Positions 32,728 to 41,543 of a stretch of DNA of 42,196 nt are shown here, in pieces (position 1 is the stretch's first letter; the number at the start of each line of letters is the position of its first letter). The DNA is taken from positions 1-42,196 of the forward strand of contig NZ_BAFP01000103.1 in assembly GCF_000308455.1 (NCBI RefSeq), given 5' to 3'. Under the pieces are notes generated by a model. That model was given only the letters and a program-made list of their open reading frames with translations, did no database searches and was not told where the DNA came from. A program made the position numbers and the translations under genes. Source of the stretch: Nocardia abscessus NBRC 100374. Lineage in GTDB: Bacteria > Actinomycetota > Actinomycetes > Mycobacteriales > Mycobacteriaceae.

Positions 32728-33641
32728 TCGCTCACGGTGAAGGTGAATATGCCCGCGTCGAACGCGTTGTACTGCTCGTAGCGCAGCAGTTCGTAGAGCC
32801 GGGACCGGTGCTGCATGGTCCCGAGCAGCGCGGCCTGCGTCCCGGTGCGGTCGATCTCGCGCAGCCCCTGCTCCACGGCGTACATGGCCAGCCGCAGCGT
32901 CGTCACGGGATAGATGACCGCGTTGTACCCGAGTTCCTCCAGCTCTCGCGCGGACAGCAGCTCGGACTTGCCGAACTCGGTCATGTTCGCCAGCAGCGGG
33001 ATGTGCACCGCAGCACGGAATTTCGCGAACTCCGCCGCGTCGGCCAGCGCTTCGGTGAAGATCAGGTCCGCGCCCGCGTCCGCGTAGGCCTTGGCCCGGT
33101 CGATCGCGGCGGCCAGTCCGTCCGTGCCGCGCGCGTCGGTGCGGGCGCAGACGACGAAGTCCGGGTCGCGCCGGGCCGAGACGGCGGCGCGCAGGCGCCG
33201 CACCATGTCCTCGACCGGCACGACGGCCTTGCCGTCGAGGTGACCGCAGCGCTTCGGATTGACTTGATCCTCGATGTGACAGCCCGCCAGTCCGGCGTCC
33301 TCCAGGAGCGTGACGGTGCGGGCGGCGTTCATCGGCTCCCCGAAGCCGGTATCGGCGTCGACGAGCACCGGAAGGTCGGTGACCCGCGCGATCTGCTGCG
33401 CCCGCGCGGCCACCTCGCTGAGCGTGGTCAGGCCGATATCGGGCAAGGCCAGCTCGGCCGACAGCACCGCGCCCGAGACGTACACGCCTTCGAACCCGAT
33501 TTCCTCGATAAGCCGGGCCGCCAGCGGATCGAACGCGCCGGGAAACCGCTGGATCCGGCCCGAGGCCAGACCGGCGCGGAAGGCCGCGCGCTTCTGCTGC
33601 GCGGTCGTCGCCGACGACAACAGGCCGGTCACCGCGACCAC
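32724..33641 (-). CDS. prpB: 2-Methylisocitrate lyase
   Basis: Cleaves 2-methylisocitrate to pyruvate and succinate, the last step of the methylcitrate cycle. The 305-residue protein carries GAFDPLAARLIEE, DADTGFGEP, HIEDQVNPKRCGH with the catalytic cysteine, and VCARTDAR. Start is GTG 33641 (AGGA very close) or GTG 33632. Its stop overlaps prpC. The 202-base gap to prpD is occupied by an opposite-strand DUF1737 gene whose start lies 17 bases away, so prpB may need its own promoter or read-through across that gene. Confidence 0.94.
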   Translation of the reverse strand: MVAVTGLLSSATTAQQKRAAFRAGLASGRIQRFPGAFDPLAARLIEEIGFEGVYVSGAVLSAELALPDIGLTTLSEVAARAQQIARVTDLPVLVDADTGFGEPMNAARTVTLLEDAGLAGCHIEDQVNPKRCGHLDGKAVVPVEDMVRRLRAAVSARRDPDFVVCARTDARGTDGLAAAIDRAKAYADAGADLIFTEALADAAEFAKFRAAVHIPLLANMTEFGKSELLSARELEELGYNAVIYPVTTLRLAMYAVEQGLREIDRTGTQAALLGTMQHRSRLYELLRYEQYNAFDAGIFTFTVSE

Positions 33642-33658
33642 CGTCCTACGCTCATCGC

Positions 33659-33835
33659 ATGACCGAAGCCGAACCGCTGCGCTACCGACTGATCACCGGC
33701 GTCGACGACGCGCGATTCTGCGCCCGCGTCAGCGACCTGCTCGGTCAGGGCTATCGGCTGCACGGATCGCCCGCGCTCACCTTCGACGGCGAGAACGTGA
33801 TCGCCGCGCAGGCGGTGATCCCGGCCGAGGACTGA
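33659..33835 (+). CDS. DUF1737 small protein inside the prp cluster
   Basis: A 58-residue protein with the DUF1737 pattern YRLITGVDDARFCARVSDLL followed by GYRLHGSPALTFDG and an AQAV ending. Its function is unknown. It lies on the strand opposite to the prp genes, head-to-head with prpB (17 bases between start codons) and tail-to-tail with prpD (8 bases between stops). The ATG has no ribosome site but is preceded at exactly 6 bases by TACGCT (33647-33652), as expected for a leaderless transcript. Confidence 0.8.
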   Translation: MTEAEPLRYRLITGVDDARFCARVSDLLGQGYRLHGSPALTFDGENVIAAQAVIPAED

Positions 33836-33843
33836 CGCCCGCA

Positions 33844-35367
33844 TCAGAAGATTCCTTCCGCAATCCGCGGCGCTCGGGTGAGCACCTCGTCGGACACGGT
33901 GAAATTCAGTTGGTCCAGCTCACCGGCGGCCAGTTCCGGCGTCCGCTGGGCCGCGTCGAGGAAGCGCTCCTGCTCGGCCTCGTCGAGCACCCCCTCGGCC
34001 AGGGTGCGGAACTTGGCGATGTACTGAGCCCGGCCGAACGGACGCGCTCCCAGCGGGTGGGCGTCGGCGACGGCCAATTCGTCGACGATCGTCTCCCCGC
34101 TCGCCAGCGTGACCACGGCGCGCGCGCCGAACGCCTTTTCCCCGGGGTCGGTGGCGTGGTAGCGCCGGGTCCACTCCGGGTCCTCGGTCGTGCTGATCTT
34201 GCGCCACAGCGCGACGGTGTCCGGCCGCCGCGCCCGCTCGGGCGCGTACGACCGCTCGTGGTGCCAGGTCCCGTCCTGCAGTGCCACCGCGAAGATGTAG
34301 GGCAGCGAATGATCGAGTGTTTCGCGGCCGGCGTGCGGATCGAACTTCTGCGGGTCGCCGGAGCCGGTACCGATCACCACGTGCGTGTGGTGACTGGTGT
34401 GCAGCACGATCGAGGCGATCTGCGCCGGATCGCCGATCCGTGCCCGCATCCGGCGCGCGAGATCGATCGGCGCCTGACTCTGGTATTCGGCCGAGTGCTC
34501 TTTGGTGTAGCTGTCCAGGATGGCGCGCTTGGCCTCGCCGGGGCGTGGCAGCGGCACGCGATATTCGGCGTCCGGTCCGCCGAGCAACCGGGCGATCACG
34601 CCGTCGGCGCCCTCCCAGATCGGCGCGGGCGCACCCTCGCCGCGCAGTGCGCGATCCACTGCCTCGACCGCCATCTTGCCCGCGAAGGCGGGTGCGTAGG
34701 CCTTCCAGCTGGAGATCTCTCCTTTGCGGGACTGTCGCGTCGCCGTGGTGGTGTGCAGCGCCTGGCCGAGCGCCTGGTAGATGGTCTCGGTGCCGAGCCC
34801 GAGCAGCGTGCCGATCCCCGCCGCGGCGGAGGGGCCGAGATGGGCGACGTGATCGATCTTGTGCTCGTGCAGGCAGATCCCGCGCGCCAGGTCGATCTGG
34901 ATCTCGTAGCCGGTGGCCAGCCCGCGGATCAGCTCGGCGCCGCTGCGACCGAGATGCTGGGCGACGGCGAGGATCGGCGGGATGTTGTCACCCGGATGCG
35001 AGTACTCCGCGGCGAGGAACGTGTCATGGAAGTCCAGTTCCCGCACCGCGACGCCATTGGCCCAAGCGGCCCACTCGGGCGAAACCCGCTGCCCGACCGG
35101 CAGGCCGAAGACCGTGGCCCCGCGCCGGCCGGTCCGCGGCCGGTAGGGCTGCGCGGTGGCCTGGGCGCGCGCGGCGGTCACCGGGCGGCGCGTCAGCGAA
35201 GCGGCGGCTACCGCGGCGTTGTCGATGATCCGGTCGATGATCATCGCACCGACTTCGGTGGTGACTTCGACCTGGTCGGCGGCCACTTCGGCGATCTTGG
35301 TGGCGAGATGCTCGGAGCGTGGGAACTCCTCGGCGGCGCAACGGGCTCGTACGATGTGTGTCTTCAT
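33844..35367 (-). CDS. prpD: 2-Methylcitrate dehydratase
   Basis: Dehydrates 2-methylcitrate to 2-methyl-cis-aconitate. The 507-residue MmgE/PrpD protein contains ELDFHDTFLAAEYSHPGDNI, DLARGICLHEHKIDHVAHLGPSA (the last given here only in part), SSWKAYAPAFAGKMAVEAV and LDHSLPYIFAVALQDG. The ATG at 35367 has a GGAGGA site 4 bases upstream. A possible -10 TATTAA lies at 35434-35429. The gene is divergent from prpR across an intergenic region bearing TCGCAAAA/TTTTGCGA half-sites. Confidence 0.96.
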   Translation of the reverse strand: MKTHIVRARCAAEEFPRSEHLATKIAEVAADQVEVTTEVGAMIIDRIIDNAAVAAASLTRRPVTAARAQATAQPYRPRTGRRGATVFGLPVGQRVSPEWAAWANGVAVRELDFHDTFLAAEYSHPGDNIPPILAVAQHLGRSGAELIRGLATGYEIQIDLARGICLHEHKIDHVAHLGPSAAAGIGTLLGLGTETIYQALGQALHTTTATRQSRKGEISSWKAYAPAFAGKMAVEAVDRALRGEGAPAPIWEGADGVIARLLGGPDAEYRVPLPRPGEAKRAILDSYTKEHSAEYQSQAPIDLARRMRARIGDPAQIASIVLHTSHHTHVVIGTGSGDPQKFDPHAGRETLDHSLPYIFAVALQDGTWHHERSYAPERARRPDTVALWRKISTTEDPEWTRRYHATDPGEKAFGARAVVTLASGETIVDELAVADAHPLGARPFGRAQYIAKFRTLAEGVLDEAEQERFLDAAQRTPELAAGELDQLNFTVSDEVLTRAPRIAEGIF

Positions 35368-35436
35368 GCATCCTCCACGACGCGGCGACGAATCTCTCTT
35401 CGCACGCTACGCAGATCGGACAGGACACTTAATACC

Positions 35437-35491
35437 TCGCAAAAGCATATTTTCGTGGGTAACAACGCGTGTTTTTGCGATGATTGCGAAT
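35437..35491. promoter_or_regulatory. Candidate PrpR operator region
   Basis: TCGCAAAA (35437-35444) and TTTTGCGA (35473-35480) are perfect inverted copies separated by 28 bases. A further ATTGCGAAT lies at 35483-35491. The motif resembles the TTTGCAAA-type site reported for mycobacterial PrpR and the RamB site of corynebacteria. The left half-site falls in the spacer of the putative prpD promoter; the right ones precede the prpR -10. This suits one regulator controlling both directions. Confidence 0.55.
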
Positions 35492-35500
35492 AAGCGCAGC

Positions 35501-35513
35501 TACCATCGTGCAC
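35501..35513 (+). promoter_or_regulatory. -10 element for leaderless prpR
   Basis: TACCAT at 35501-35506 fits the TANNNT form of actinobacterial -10 elements and ends 7 bases before the GTG at 35514. No ribosome-binding site precedes any candidate start, so transcription beginning at or next to the GTG is the simplest reading. Confidence 0.5.
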
Positions 35514-36935
35514 GTGCGCAAGATGTATGCGGGCGCCCGGCTTCGGCGATTGCGCGAAGAGCGGAGGATGACTCAGGCGGCTCTGGCGAAATCGCTGGAT
35601 CTGTCGCCGAGCTATCTCAACCAGCTCGAGCGCGACCAACGCCCCCTCACCATTCCCGTACTGCTGAAACTGAATTCGACCTTCGACCTCGACGTCCAGT
35701 TCTTCGCCGCCGACTCGGACGCGCGCCTGGTGTCCGACCTGCACGAAGTGCTGGTGGACGCCGCGGGCGGGCACACCGCGCCGCTGACCGAAGTCGAGGA
35801 GCTGGCGACCCGTCAGCCGGAGGTCGCCAGGATCGTCGTCGCGATGCATCGCCGACTACGCGCCGCCACCGATCAGCTCGACCTGCTCTCCGCGCGGGTC
35901 TCCGCGCCCGCGGGCGCGCCCGGGGTGCCGATGCCCTACGAGGACGTGCGCGACTTCTTCTACGACCACCACAATCACATTCCGCAGCTGGACATCGCCG
36001 CCGAGCAACTGTTCGAGAACTCCGGACTCAGCATCGGCTCACTCGATCGCCAGCTAGCGCGGATCGCCGAGGAACGTGCGGGCGTGACCGTGCTGGTGCG
36101 CGGTGACGGCGCCGACCCCAACGTTCCCAAACGGCACTACGACCCGGAGACCCGCACGCTCACCCTCGCCCGTCGGCTGCGGCCGGGCCAGCGCGCCTTC
36201 CAGATCGCCACCACGCTCGGCTTCCTGCTGTACGGGGCGGAGCTGGACGGGGTCCTGGCCGAAACCCCCTCGCTCAGCGGCGAATCCCGCACGCTGGCGC
36301 GGATCGGGCTGGCCAACTACTTCGCCGGCGCGCTGGTGCTGCCGTACGGGCGATTCCTGCGCTCGGCCGAGGAACTGCACTACGACATCGACCTGCTCGC
36401 CCTTCGTTTCGAGGTCGGCTTCGAAACCATCTGCCATCGGCTGAGCACCTTGCAGCGGCAAGGGCAGCGCGGCGTCCCGTTCTTCTTCGTGCGCACCGAT
36501 CGCGCGGGCAACATCTCCAAACGTCAGTCCGCCACCGCGTTCCATTTCTCCCGGGTGGGCGGCAGTTGCCCGCTGTGGGTGGTGCACGAGGCCTTCGCAC
36601 ACCCCGGGCGCATACTCACCCAGATCGCCGAGATGCCCGACGGCCGCCGCTATCTGTGGGTGGCCCGCACCGCGGCGATCGCACCGCACGGGTTCGGCAC
36701 CGCGGCGAAGAACTTCGCGATCGGTCTCGGCTGCGACATCGAATACGCCGACCGCCTGGTGTATTCGGCCGGGTTGCAGGTGGACGACCCGGCCACCGCG
36801 GTCCCGATCGGCGCGGGCTGCAAGGTGTGCGAGCGTCCCGGGTGCCCGCAGCGGGCGTTCCCGCACATCGGCAGCCCGTTGGCGGTCACCGAATACACCA
36901 GCACCGATTTGCCCTACCCGCGGCTCGGACGCTGA
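35514..36935 (+). CDS. prpR: Short-chain acyl-CoA sensing regulator PrpR/RamB
   Basis: A 473-residue regulator closely resembling mycobacterial PrpR (Rv1129c). Order: XRE-type helix-turn-helix at about 8-62 (LRRLREERRMTQAALAKSL, SPSYLNQLE), an IrrE/M78-like middle region, and the C-terminal short-chain fatty-acid regulator domain (RVGGSCPLWVVHEAFAHPG). A Cys cluster CKVCERPGC (C436, C439, C444) is predicted to ligate the Fe-S cluster described for Mtb PrpR. It should activate prpDBC on propionate. GTG 35514 is chosen by promoter spacing; ATG 35523 is the alternative. Convergent with recG, 7 bases between stops. Confidence 0.93.
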   Translation: MRKMYAGARLRRLREERRMTQAALAKSLDLSPSYLNQLERDQRPLTIPVLLKLNSTFDLDVQFFAADSDARLVSDLHEVLVDAAGGHTAPLTEVEELATRQPEVARIVVAMHRRLRAATDQLDLLSARVSAPAGAPGVPMPYEDVRDFFYDHHNHIPQLDIAAEQLFENSGLSIGSLDRQLARIAEERAGVTVLVRGDGADPNVPKRHYDPETRTLTLARRLRPGQRAFQIATTLGFLLYGAELDGVLAETPSLSGESRTLARIGLANYFAGALVLPYGRFLRSAEELHYDIDLLALRFEVGFETICHRLSTLQRQGQRGVPFFFVRTDRAGNISKRQSATAFHFSRVGGSCPLWVVHEAFAHPGRILTQIAEMPDGRRYLWVARTAAIAPHGFGTAAKNFAIGLGCDIEYADRLVYSAGLQVDDPATAVPIGAGCKVCERPGCPQRAFPHIGSPLAVTEYTSTDLPYPRLGR

Positions 36936-36942
36936 CGAGGCA

Positions 36943-39222
36943 TCACGACTTCGCCAGATACTCCAGCCGCTCGGAGTCCACCGCCGCGTGCATCATCCCG
37001 GCCAGACCGGGATGCTTGCGCAATCCGGGATCGGACGCCACCACGTCCCGGGCGAAATCCTGGGCGGCGGTGATGACCTCGAGGTCGTCCAGCAGCGACA
37101 GCAGGCGCAGCGAGCGGGCCGTGCCGGACTGGGCGGCGCCGAGCACGTCACCCTCACGGCGGGTGCGCAGGTCGAGCACCGCGAGTTCGAAGCCGTCGGT
37201 GGTGGCCGCGACCGCGTCCAGCCGCGCCATGGCCGACCCGCCCGGCGCGGCGTCGGTGACCAGCAGGCACAGTCCGGGGTGCTTTCCCCGGCCGATCCGG
37301 CCGCGCAGCTGGTGCAGCTGACTGACGCCGAACCGGTCCGCGTCGACGATCACCATCACCGTCGCGTTGGGCACGTCCACCCCGACCTCGACCACCGTGG
37401 TGCACACCAGCACGTCCACCGATCCGTCGTTGAACGCCCGCATCACCTGGTCTTTTTCATCGGCGGGCAGTCTGCCGTGCAGCAGGCCGACCCGCACGCC
37501 CGACAGCGGCCCGCCGCGCAGCATCTCGAACACGTCGAGCACGGCCTGGGTGGTGGGGCCTTCCTTCTCGCCGTCACCGGACTTGGAGCGCCCGTTGCGG
37601 GACTTGCCGGTCGCCTCCTCGTCGTCGCCGATGCGCGAACACACCACGTACGCCTGGCGTCCGGCGGCGACCTCCTCCACGATCCGCTCCCAGGCGCGAT
37701 CCACCCAGTTCGGATGCTGTCTGCGCGGCACCACCTTGGAGACGATCGGCGAGCGACCTCGCGGCAGTTCGGTCAGCGTGGAGGTCTCCAGGTCGCCGAG
37801 CGTGGTCATGGCGATGGTGCGCGGGATCGGCGTCGCGGTCATCACCAGCAGATGCGGGCTGGCGCCCGCTTTCGCCTTGGCGCGCAACGCGTCCCGCTGC
37901 TCGACGCCGAAGCGATGCTGTTCGTCGACCACCACCATGCCGAGGTCGAAGAACTCGACGTTGTCCTGGATCAGCGCGTGTGTGCCGATCACGATGCCCG
38001 CCTCGCCGGTCACCGCCTCCAGCAGCGCGGCCTTCTTCGCCGCGGCCGACATCGAGCCGGTCACCAGCGCCACGCGGGTGGCGTTGTCGGCCGCGCCCAG
38101 CTCGCCCGCGGCGCCCAGCTCGCCGAGCATGCCGCGCAGCGACCGGTAGTGCTGCGCGGCCAGCACCTCCGTCGGGGCGAGCAGCGCGCACTGCAGGCCC
38201 GCGTCGACCACTTGCAGCATGGCGTGCAGGGCGACGATCGTCTTGCCCGAGCCCACCTCACCTTGCAGCAACCGGTGCATCGGCTGCTCGCGAGCCAGGT
38301 CGGCGGAGATCTCGGCGACGACCTGCTGCTGCCCCGCGGTGAGCTCGAAGGGCAGGCGCTGGTCGAACGCCGCGGCGATGCCGTCGGTGCGTGGCACGCA
38401 GGCGCGTGCGCGGCGACCGGATACCTCGTGCCTGCGCTCGGCCAGCACCAGTTGCAGGGCCAGCGCCTCGTCGAAACGCAGCCGGTCTCTGGCCTGATCG
38501 ATATCGGACTTGCGCTCGGGCAGGTGGATCAAGCGCAGCGCGTCGGACAGGTTCGGCAGCGCGCGTTCGGCGCGCACGTCCTCCGGCAGCGGATCATCGA
38601 GCGGATCGAGCTGGTCGAGCACCTGACGCACGCAGGCGAGCACATCCCAGCTCTGCACCTTGGCGGTCGCCGGGTAGACCGGGATGAACTCGCGTTCCAT
38701 GAACGAGGTGTCCACTCCCCCGGCGCCTTTGGCGCTCTGCGCCAGGCCGCGCAGGTCTCCGCCGCCGCGGACCTTGGTCAACGCGCCGACCGAGTCGTCG
38801 TCCTCGGTCTCCGGCAGGATCAGGTAACCGGGGTGGCTGAGGTTCCACTGGCCGGGCCGCCAGTAGGTCACCGTGCCCGACATCATCGCGCGCAGACCTT
38901 CGCGCACGACGTATTTCACCTTGTCGCCGTTGAAGAAGGTGACGTCGACGCCGCGCCCGGAGCCGGTGTCGAGCACCACCTTCAGCAGCGACCCGCGGCG
39001 GTTGCGCATCGGCCGCAGATCGGCCTTGGTGATCCGCCCGATGACCGTGATGTGCGAACCGTCCTCGGGCGCCTCCTCGGTGAGCGGCTGCCCCTGTGTG
39101 GCGTAGCGCAGCGGGTAGTGCCGCAGCAGGTCCTCGACGGTGTGCATGTCGAACGCGTCCGCCAGCGAGGCCGCCGCCTTCGCCCCGAGTATGTGGTCGA
39201 GCCGATCGCTCAGTGTCGCCAT
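36943..39222 (-). CDS. recG: ATP-dependent DNA helicase RecG
   Basis: Branch-migrating helicase that remodels stalled forks and Holliday junctions. The 759-residue protein has an N-terminal wedge/OB region (ITVIGRITKADLRPMRNRRG), Walker A LLQGEVGSGKT, VVVDEQHRFGVEQR, VMTATPIPRTIAM, and C-terminal helicase motifs STVVEVGVDVPNA-like (here VCTTVVEVGVDVPNAT) and HQLRGRIGRG. A short Lys/Ser/Gly-rich insertion (around EEATGKSRNGRSKSGDG) lies between helicase motifs. It starts 3 bases after the DAK2-domain gene, as in mycobacteria. Confidence 0.96.
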   Translation of the reverse strand: MATLSDRLDHILGAKAAASLADAFDMHTVEDLLRHYPLRYATQGQPLTEEAPEDGSHITVIGRITKADLRPMRNRRGSLLKVVLDTGSGRGVDVTFFNGDKVKYVVREGLRAMMSGTVTYWRPGQWNLSHPGYLILPETEDDDSVGALTKVRGGGDLRGLAQSAKGAGGVDTSFMEREFIPVYPATAKVQSWDVLACVRQVLDQLDPLDDPLPEDVRAERALPNLSDALRLIHLPERKSDIDQARDRLRFDEALALQLVLAERRHEVSGRRARACVPRTDGIAAAFDQRLPFELTAGQQQVVAEISADLAREQPMHRLLQGEVGSGKTIVALHAMLQVVDAGLQCALLAPTEVLAAQHYRSLRGMLGELGAAGELGAADNATRVALVTGSMSAAAKKAALLEAVTGEAGIVIGTHALIQDNVEFFDLGMVVVDEQHRFGVEQRDALRAKAKAGASPHLLVMTATPIPRTIAMTTLGDLETSTLTELPRGRSPIVSKVVPRRQHPNWVDRAWERIVEEVAAGRQAYVVCSRIGDDEEATGKSRNGRSKSGDGEKEGPTTQAVLDVFEMLRGGPLSGVRVGLLHGRLPADEKDQVMRAFNDGSVDVLVCTTVVEVGVDVPNATVMVIVDADRFGVSQLHQLRGRIGRGKHPGLCLLVTDAAPGGSAMARLDAVAATTDGFELAVLDLRTRREGDVLGAAQSGTARSLRLLSLLDDLEVITAAQDFARDVVASDPGLRKHPGLAGMMHAAVDSERLEYLAKS

Positions 39223-39225
39223 GCC

Positions 39226-41037
39226 CTACTCCACTCCGATCTGCACCGAATCGCCGTGCTGCCCACCGGAATACACGATCACCTCGACACCGGGGAAGTG
39301 CTGCGCGATGTGGGCGGCGAGTTCGTCGCCGAGGCCTTCCGGCGCGGCCGCTCCCATCAGCAAGGTGACCAGCTCGCCGCCGAAGGCGAGCAGCCGGTCC
39401 AACAGCGTCCGGCCCGCCGTCCGCACGTCGGGCTCGATCACGACGACGTCGTGGCCGGCCAGCCCGAGCCCGTCGCCCGGTTCACAGGTGCCGACCATGG
39501 TGAGCGCGCGCTCGGTCGCCGCGCGCAGCGATCCCCAGCGCGTCGTCGCGGCCGCCTCCGACATGGTGAAAGCGTCGTCGACCGCGATCCGTCCTCGGTC
39601 GTGCACGGCCAGTGCGGCCAGGCCCTGCACCATCGACGCGCTCGGCAGCAGCAGCACGTCGCGGTGGGCGTCGCGCGCCGCGACGCCGACGGCGACCAGT
39701 TCGTGCGCAGGCAACGCGCCGTTGGGCAGCACCAGCACTTCGCGGTTCGGCATCCGCCGGATGGCGGCCAGCAGCGCCGTCGCGGTGACCGGCTCGTCGC
39801 CCGCCAGCACCACGGCACCCGCGTCCTCGAACAGCGACGCCGCGCCCGCGCCGGCGACCACCGCCAGAATCCCGCGGTCGGCCGGAGCGCCGGGGGGCTT
39901 CGCCGCGGCCGAGCCGAGCGCACCGGCCACGACCTGGGTCGAATCGGCGGCCGGGGTGGATTTCGTGGTGTCTCCGGTTCGAGCGGGCCAGGTCCGCGCG
40001 TCGGAGGCACGGCCGGCGCCGGGGTTCGGCTCGTTTCCGGCGCCCGCGACCCCGGCGCGGTTTCCGGGCGCGGGCCATACGTCTCGATGCGACCCGAAGG
40101 TGACGTTCTCGACGCGGATCCGGCTGAGCGTGCCCGCGGCGATGCCCGCCTCCACCGCCGCACCCGCGTCGGCGCAGTGCACATGCGCCGACCAGGACCC
40201 GCCGCCGTCACCGACGACCACCACCGAGTCGCCGAGTTCGCCGAGACGGGCTCGCAGCGCGGCCACTCTCGACTCGTCGGAGTGGGCCAGCAGGTACATC
40301 ACCTCGTACTGCGGTTCGGCGTCGTCGGCGGACGCGCAGCGCGCCACCGACGACGGCCGGGGGTACTCCGGCCGCTCGGGCGCTTCGCCCCTGGTCATCG
40401 TGACCAAACTGTCCAGCAGCACGACCAGCCCGCGGGCACCCGCATCGACGACACCGGCCTCACGCAGCACACCCAATTGAAAGGGAGTATCGCCGAGCGC
40501 CTTGGCCGCACCGTCGGCCGCGGCCAGGGCCACGCCTGCCAGTGTCCGATCCGGGCACCCCGCGGCCGCCGCGGCGGCGCAGTCCAGCACGGTGAGGATG
40601 GTCCCTTCGATCGGCACGCTCAGCGCTTCGCGCACCAGCTCGGAGGCCCTGGTCAGCGCCACGCGCAGGCTGTCTGCCGTGAACGGACCCCCGCCCACCG
40701 CTTCCGCGACGCCCCGCAGCACCTGGGACAGGATGATCCCGGAGTTGCCGCGGGCCCCGACCGTCGCGCCGTGCGCCATCGCGACGGCGACGGCGTGAGC
40801 CGCGCTCCCGTCCCCGCTCGCCTCGGTGTTCGCCCGCGACGCCGCGACCGCTTCCGCCGCCTCGACCGCGGCCCGCATGGTGGCCAGCAGATTGGTGCCG
40901 GTGTCGGCGTCCGGGACGGGAAAGACATTGAGCGCGTTGATCTCCTCGCGGCGGTGTTCCAGGCCGGCAAGACAGGTGCGGCCCCAGCACAGCAATGCCG
41001 TGCCGTCCAGCACATCTCGCGCCCCGGACACCGTCAC
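39226..41037 (-). CDS. DAK2-domain, FakA-like protein
   Basis: A 603-residue protein of the DhaL/FakA family (mycobacterial Rv2974c type). The DAK2 domain (about 10-205) has the magnesium/nucleotide motif NVFPVPDADTGTNLLATM and GARGNSGIILSQVLRG. The middle and C-terminal domains contain EVMYLLAHSD, REVLVLPNGALPAHE and VVIEPDVRTAGRTLL. FakA proteins phosphorylate fatty acids bound to FakB (DegV) partners; no FakB gene is in the window. A linker of about 50 Gly/Ala/Pro-rich residues (about 315-365) separates the domains and makes it longer than the mycobacterial protein. GTG 41037 has AAGGAG upstream; GTG 41031 is an alternative. Confidence 0.85.
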   Translation of the reverse strand: MTVSGARDVLDGTALLCWGRTCLAGLEHRREEINALNVFPVPDADTGTNLLATMRAAVEAAEAVAASRANTEASGDGSAAHAVAVAMAHGATVGARGNSGIILSQVLRGVAEAVGGGPFTADSLRVALTRASELVREALSVPIEGTILTVLDCAAAAAAGCPDRTLAGVALAAADGAAKALGDTPFQLGVLREAGVVDAGARGLVVLLDSLVTMTRGEAPERPEYPRPSSVARCASADDAEPQYEVMYLLAHSDESRVAALRARLGELGDSVVVVGDGGGSWSAHVHCADAGAAVEAGIAAGTLSRIRVENVTFGSHRDVWPAPGNRAGVAGAGNEPNPGAGRASDARTWPARTGDTTKSTPAADSTQVVAGALGSAAAKPPGAPADRGILAVVAGAGAASLFEDAGAVVLAGDEPVTATALLAAIRRMPNREVLVLPNGALPAHELVAVGVAARDAHRDVLLLPSASMVQGLAALAVHDRGRIAVDDAFTMSEAAATTRWGSLRAATERALTMVGTCEPGDGLGLAGHDVVVIEPDVRTAGRTLLDRLLAFGGELVTLLMGAAAPEGLGDELAAHIAQHFPGVEVIVYSGGQHGDSVQIGVE

Positions 41038-41168
41038 CGCACTCCTTCCGCCGCCGCACCACACCGTCCGCCAGGTTAGCTGGCGGTGCCGACAGGCAAC
41101 CGGCAAGACCGCGCCATTAAACTGGAGGTGCCCAGCTACCGCTCCGGCACTCGTCCGCGGGGACCGGT

Positions 41169-41198
41169 TTGGTGGATCGGTACCGGCACAGCTACCCT
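41169..41198 (+). promoter_or_regulatory. Putative rpmB promoter
   Basis: TTGGTG (41169-41174) and TACCCT (41193-41198) are 18 bases apart, 135 bases before the rpmB start. The remaining 41038-41333 interval holds a small CCGCCA/TGGCGG stem (41068-41086) near the DAK2-domain gene start and no other gene I can support. Confidence 0.35.
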
Positions 41199-41333
41199 TG
41201 CAGGGTTGCCTCGCGCGGCCGTCACCGGTCTGCGCTGGTCGGCTACCCAGCCGACAGGGCACACTCGACATTGCACGAGGGCGCGCTCGCGAAAGCGGCG
41301 GTCCCCACCATTGACATGAAGGAGTTCGCGACT

Positions 41334-41525
41334 ATGGCTGCCGTCTGCGACGTCTGCGCCAAGGGCCCCGGCTTCGGGAAGTCGGTCTCGCACTCGCACC
41401 GGCGCACCAACCGTCGTTGGAACCCGAACATCCAGACCGTTCGCGCGCAGGTCGCCCCGGGCAACACCCGCCGCATGAACGTGTGCACCTCCTGCCTGAA
41501 GGCGGGCAAGGTCGTCCGCGGCTGA
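41334..41525 (+). CDS. rpmB: 50S ribosomal protein L28
   Basis: A 63-residue L28 with MAAVCDVCAKGPGFG, the basic core SHSHRRTNRRWNPN and CTSCLKAGKV. The two CxxC pairs mark the zinc-binding form, not the Cys-free paralogue made under zinc starvation. AAGGAG lies 9 bases upstream of the ATG. A strong hairpin follows. Divergent from the DAK2-domain gene, as is usual in this order. Confidence 0.97.
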   Translation: MAAVCDVCAKGPGFGKSVSHSHRRTNRRWNPNIQTVRAQVAPGNTRRMNVCTSCLKAGKVVRG

Positions 41526-41543
41526 TCCGCCCCGGCTGACCGA

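Noticed and set aside
36988..41079. A 1363-codon plus-strand open frame antisense to recG and the DAK2-domain gene
   Set aside because: It spans two well-identified minus-strand genes and their junction, and its translation is Arg/His/Gln-rich with no family motif. Long antisense frames are expected in very GC-rich coding DNA.
41334..41525. Zinc-starvation (Zur-controlled) L28 paralogue
   Set aside because: This L28 retains both CxxC pairs, so it is the zinc-containing housekeeping form.
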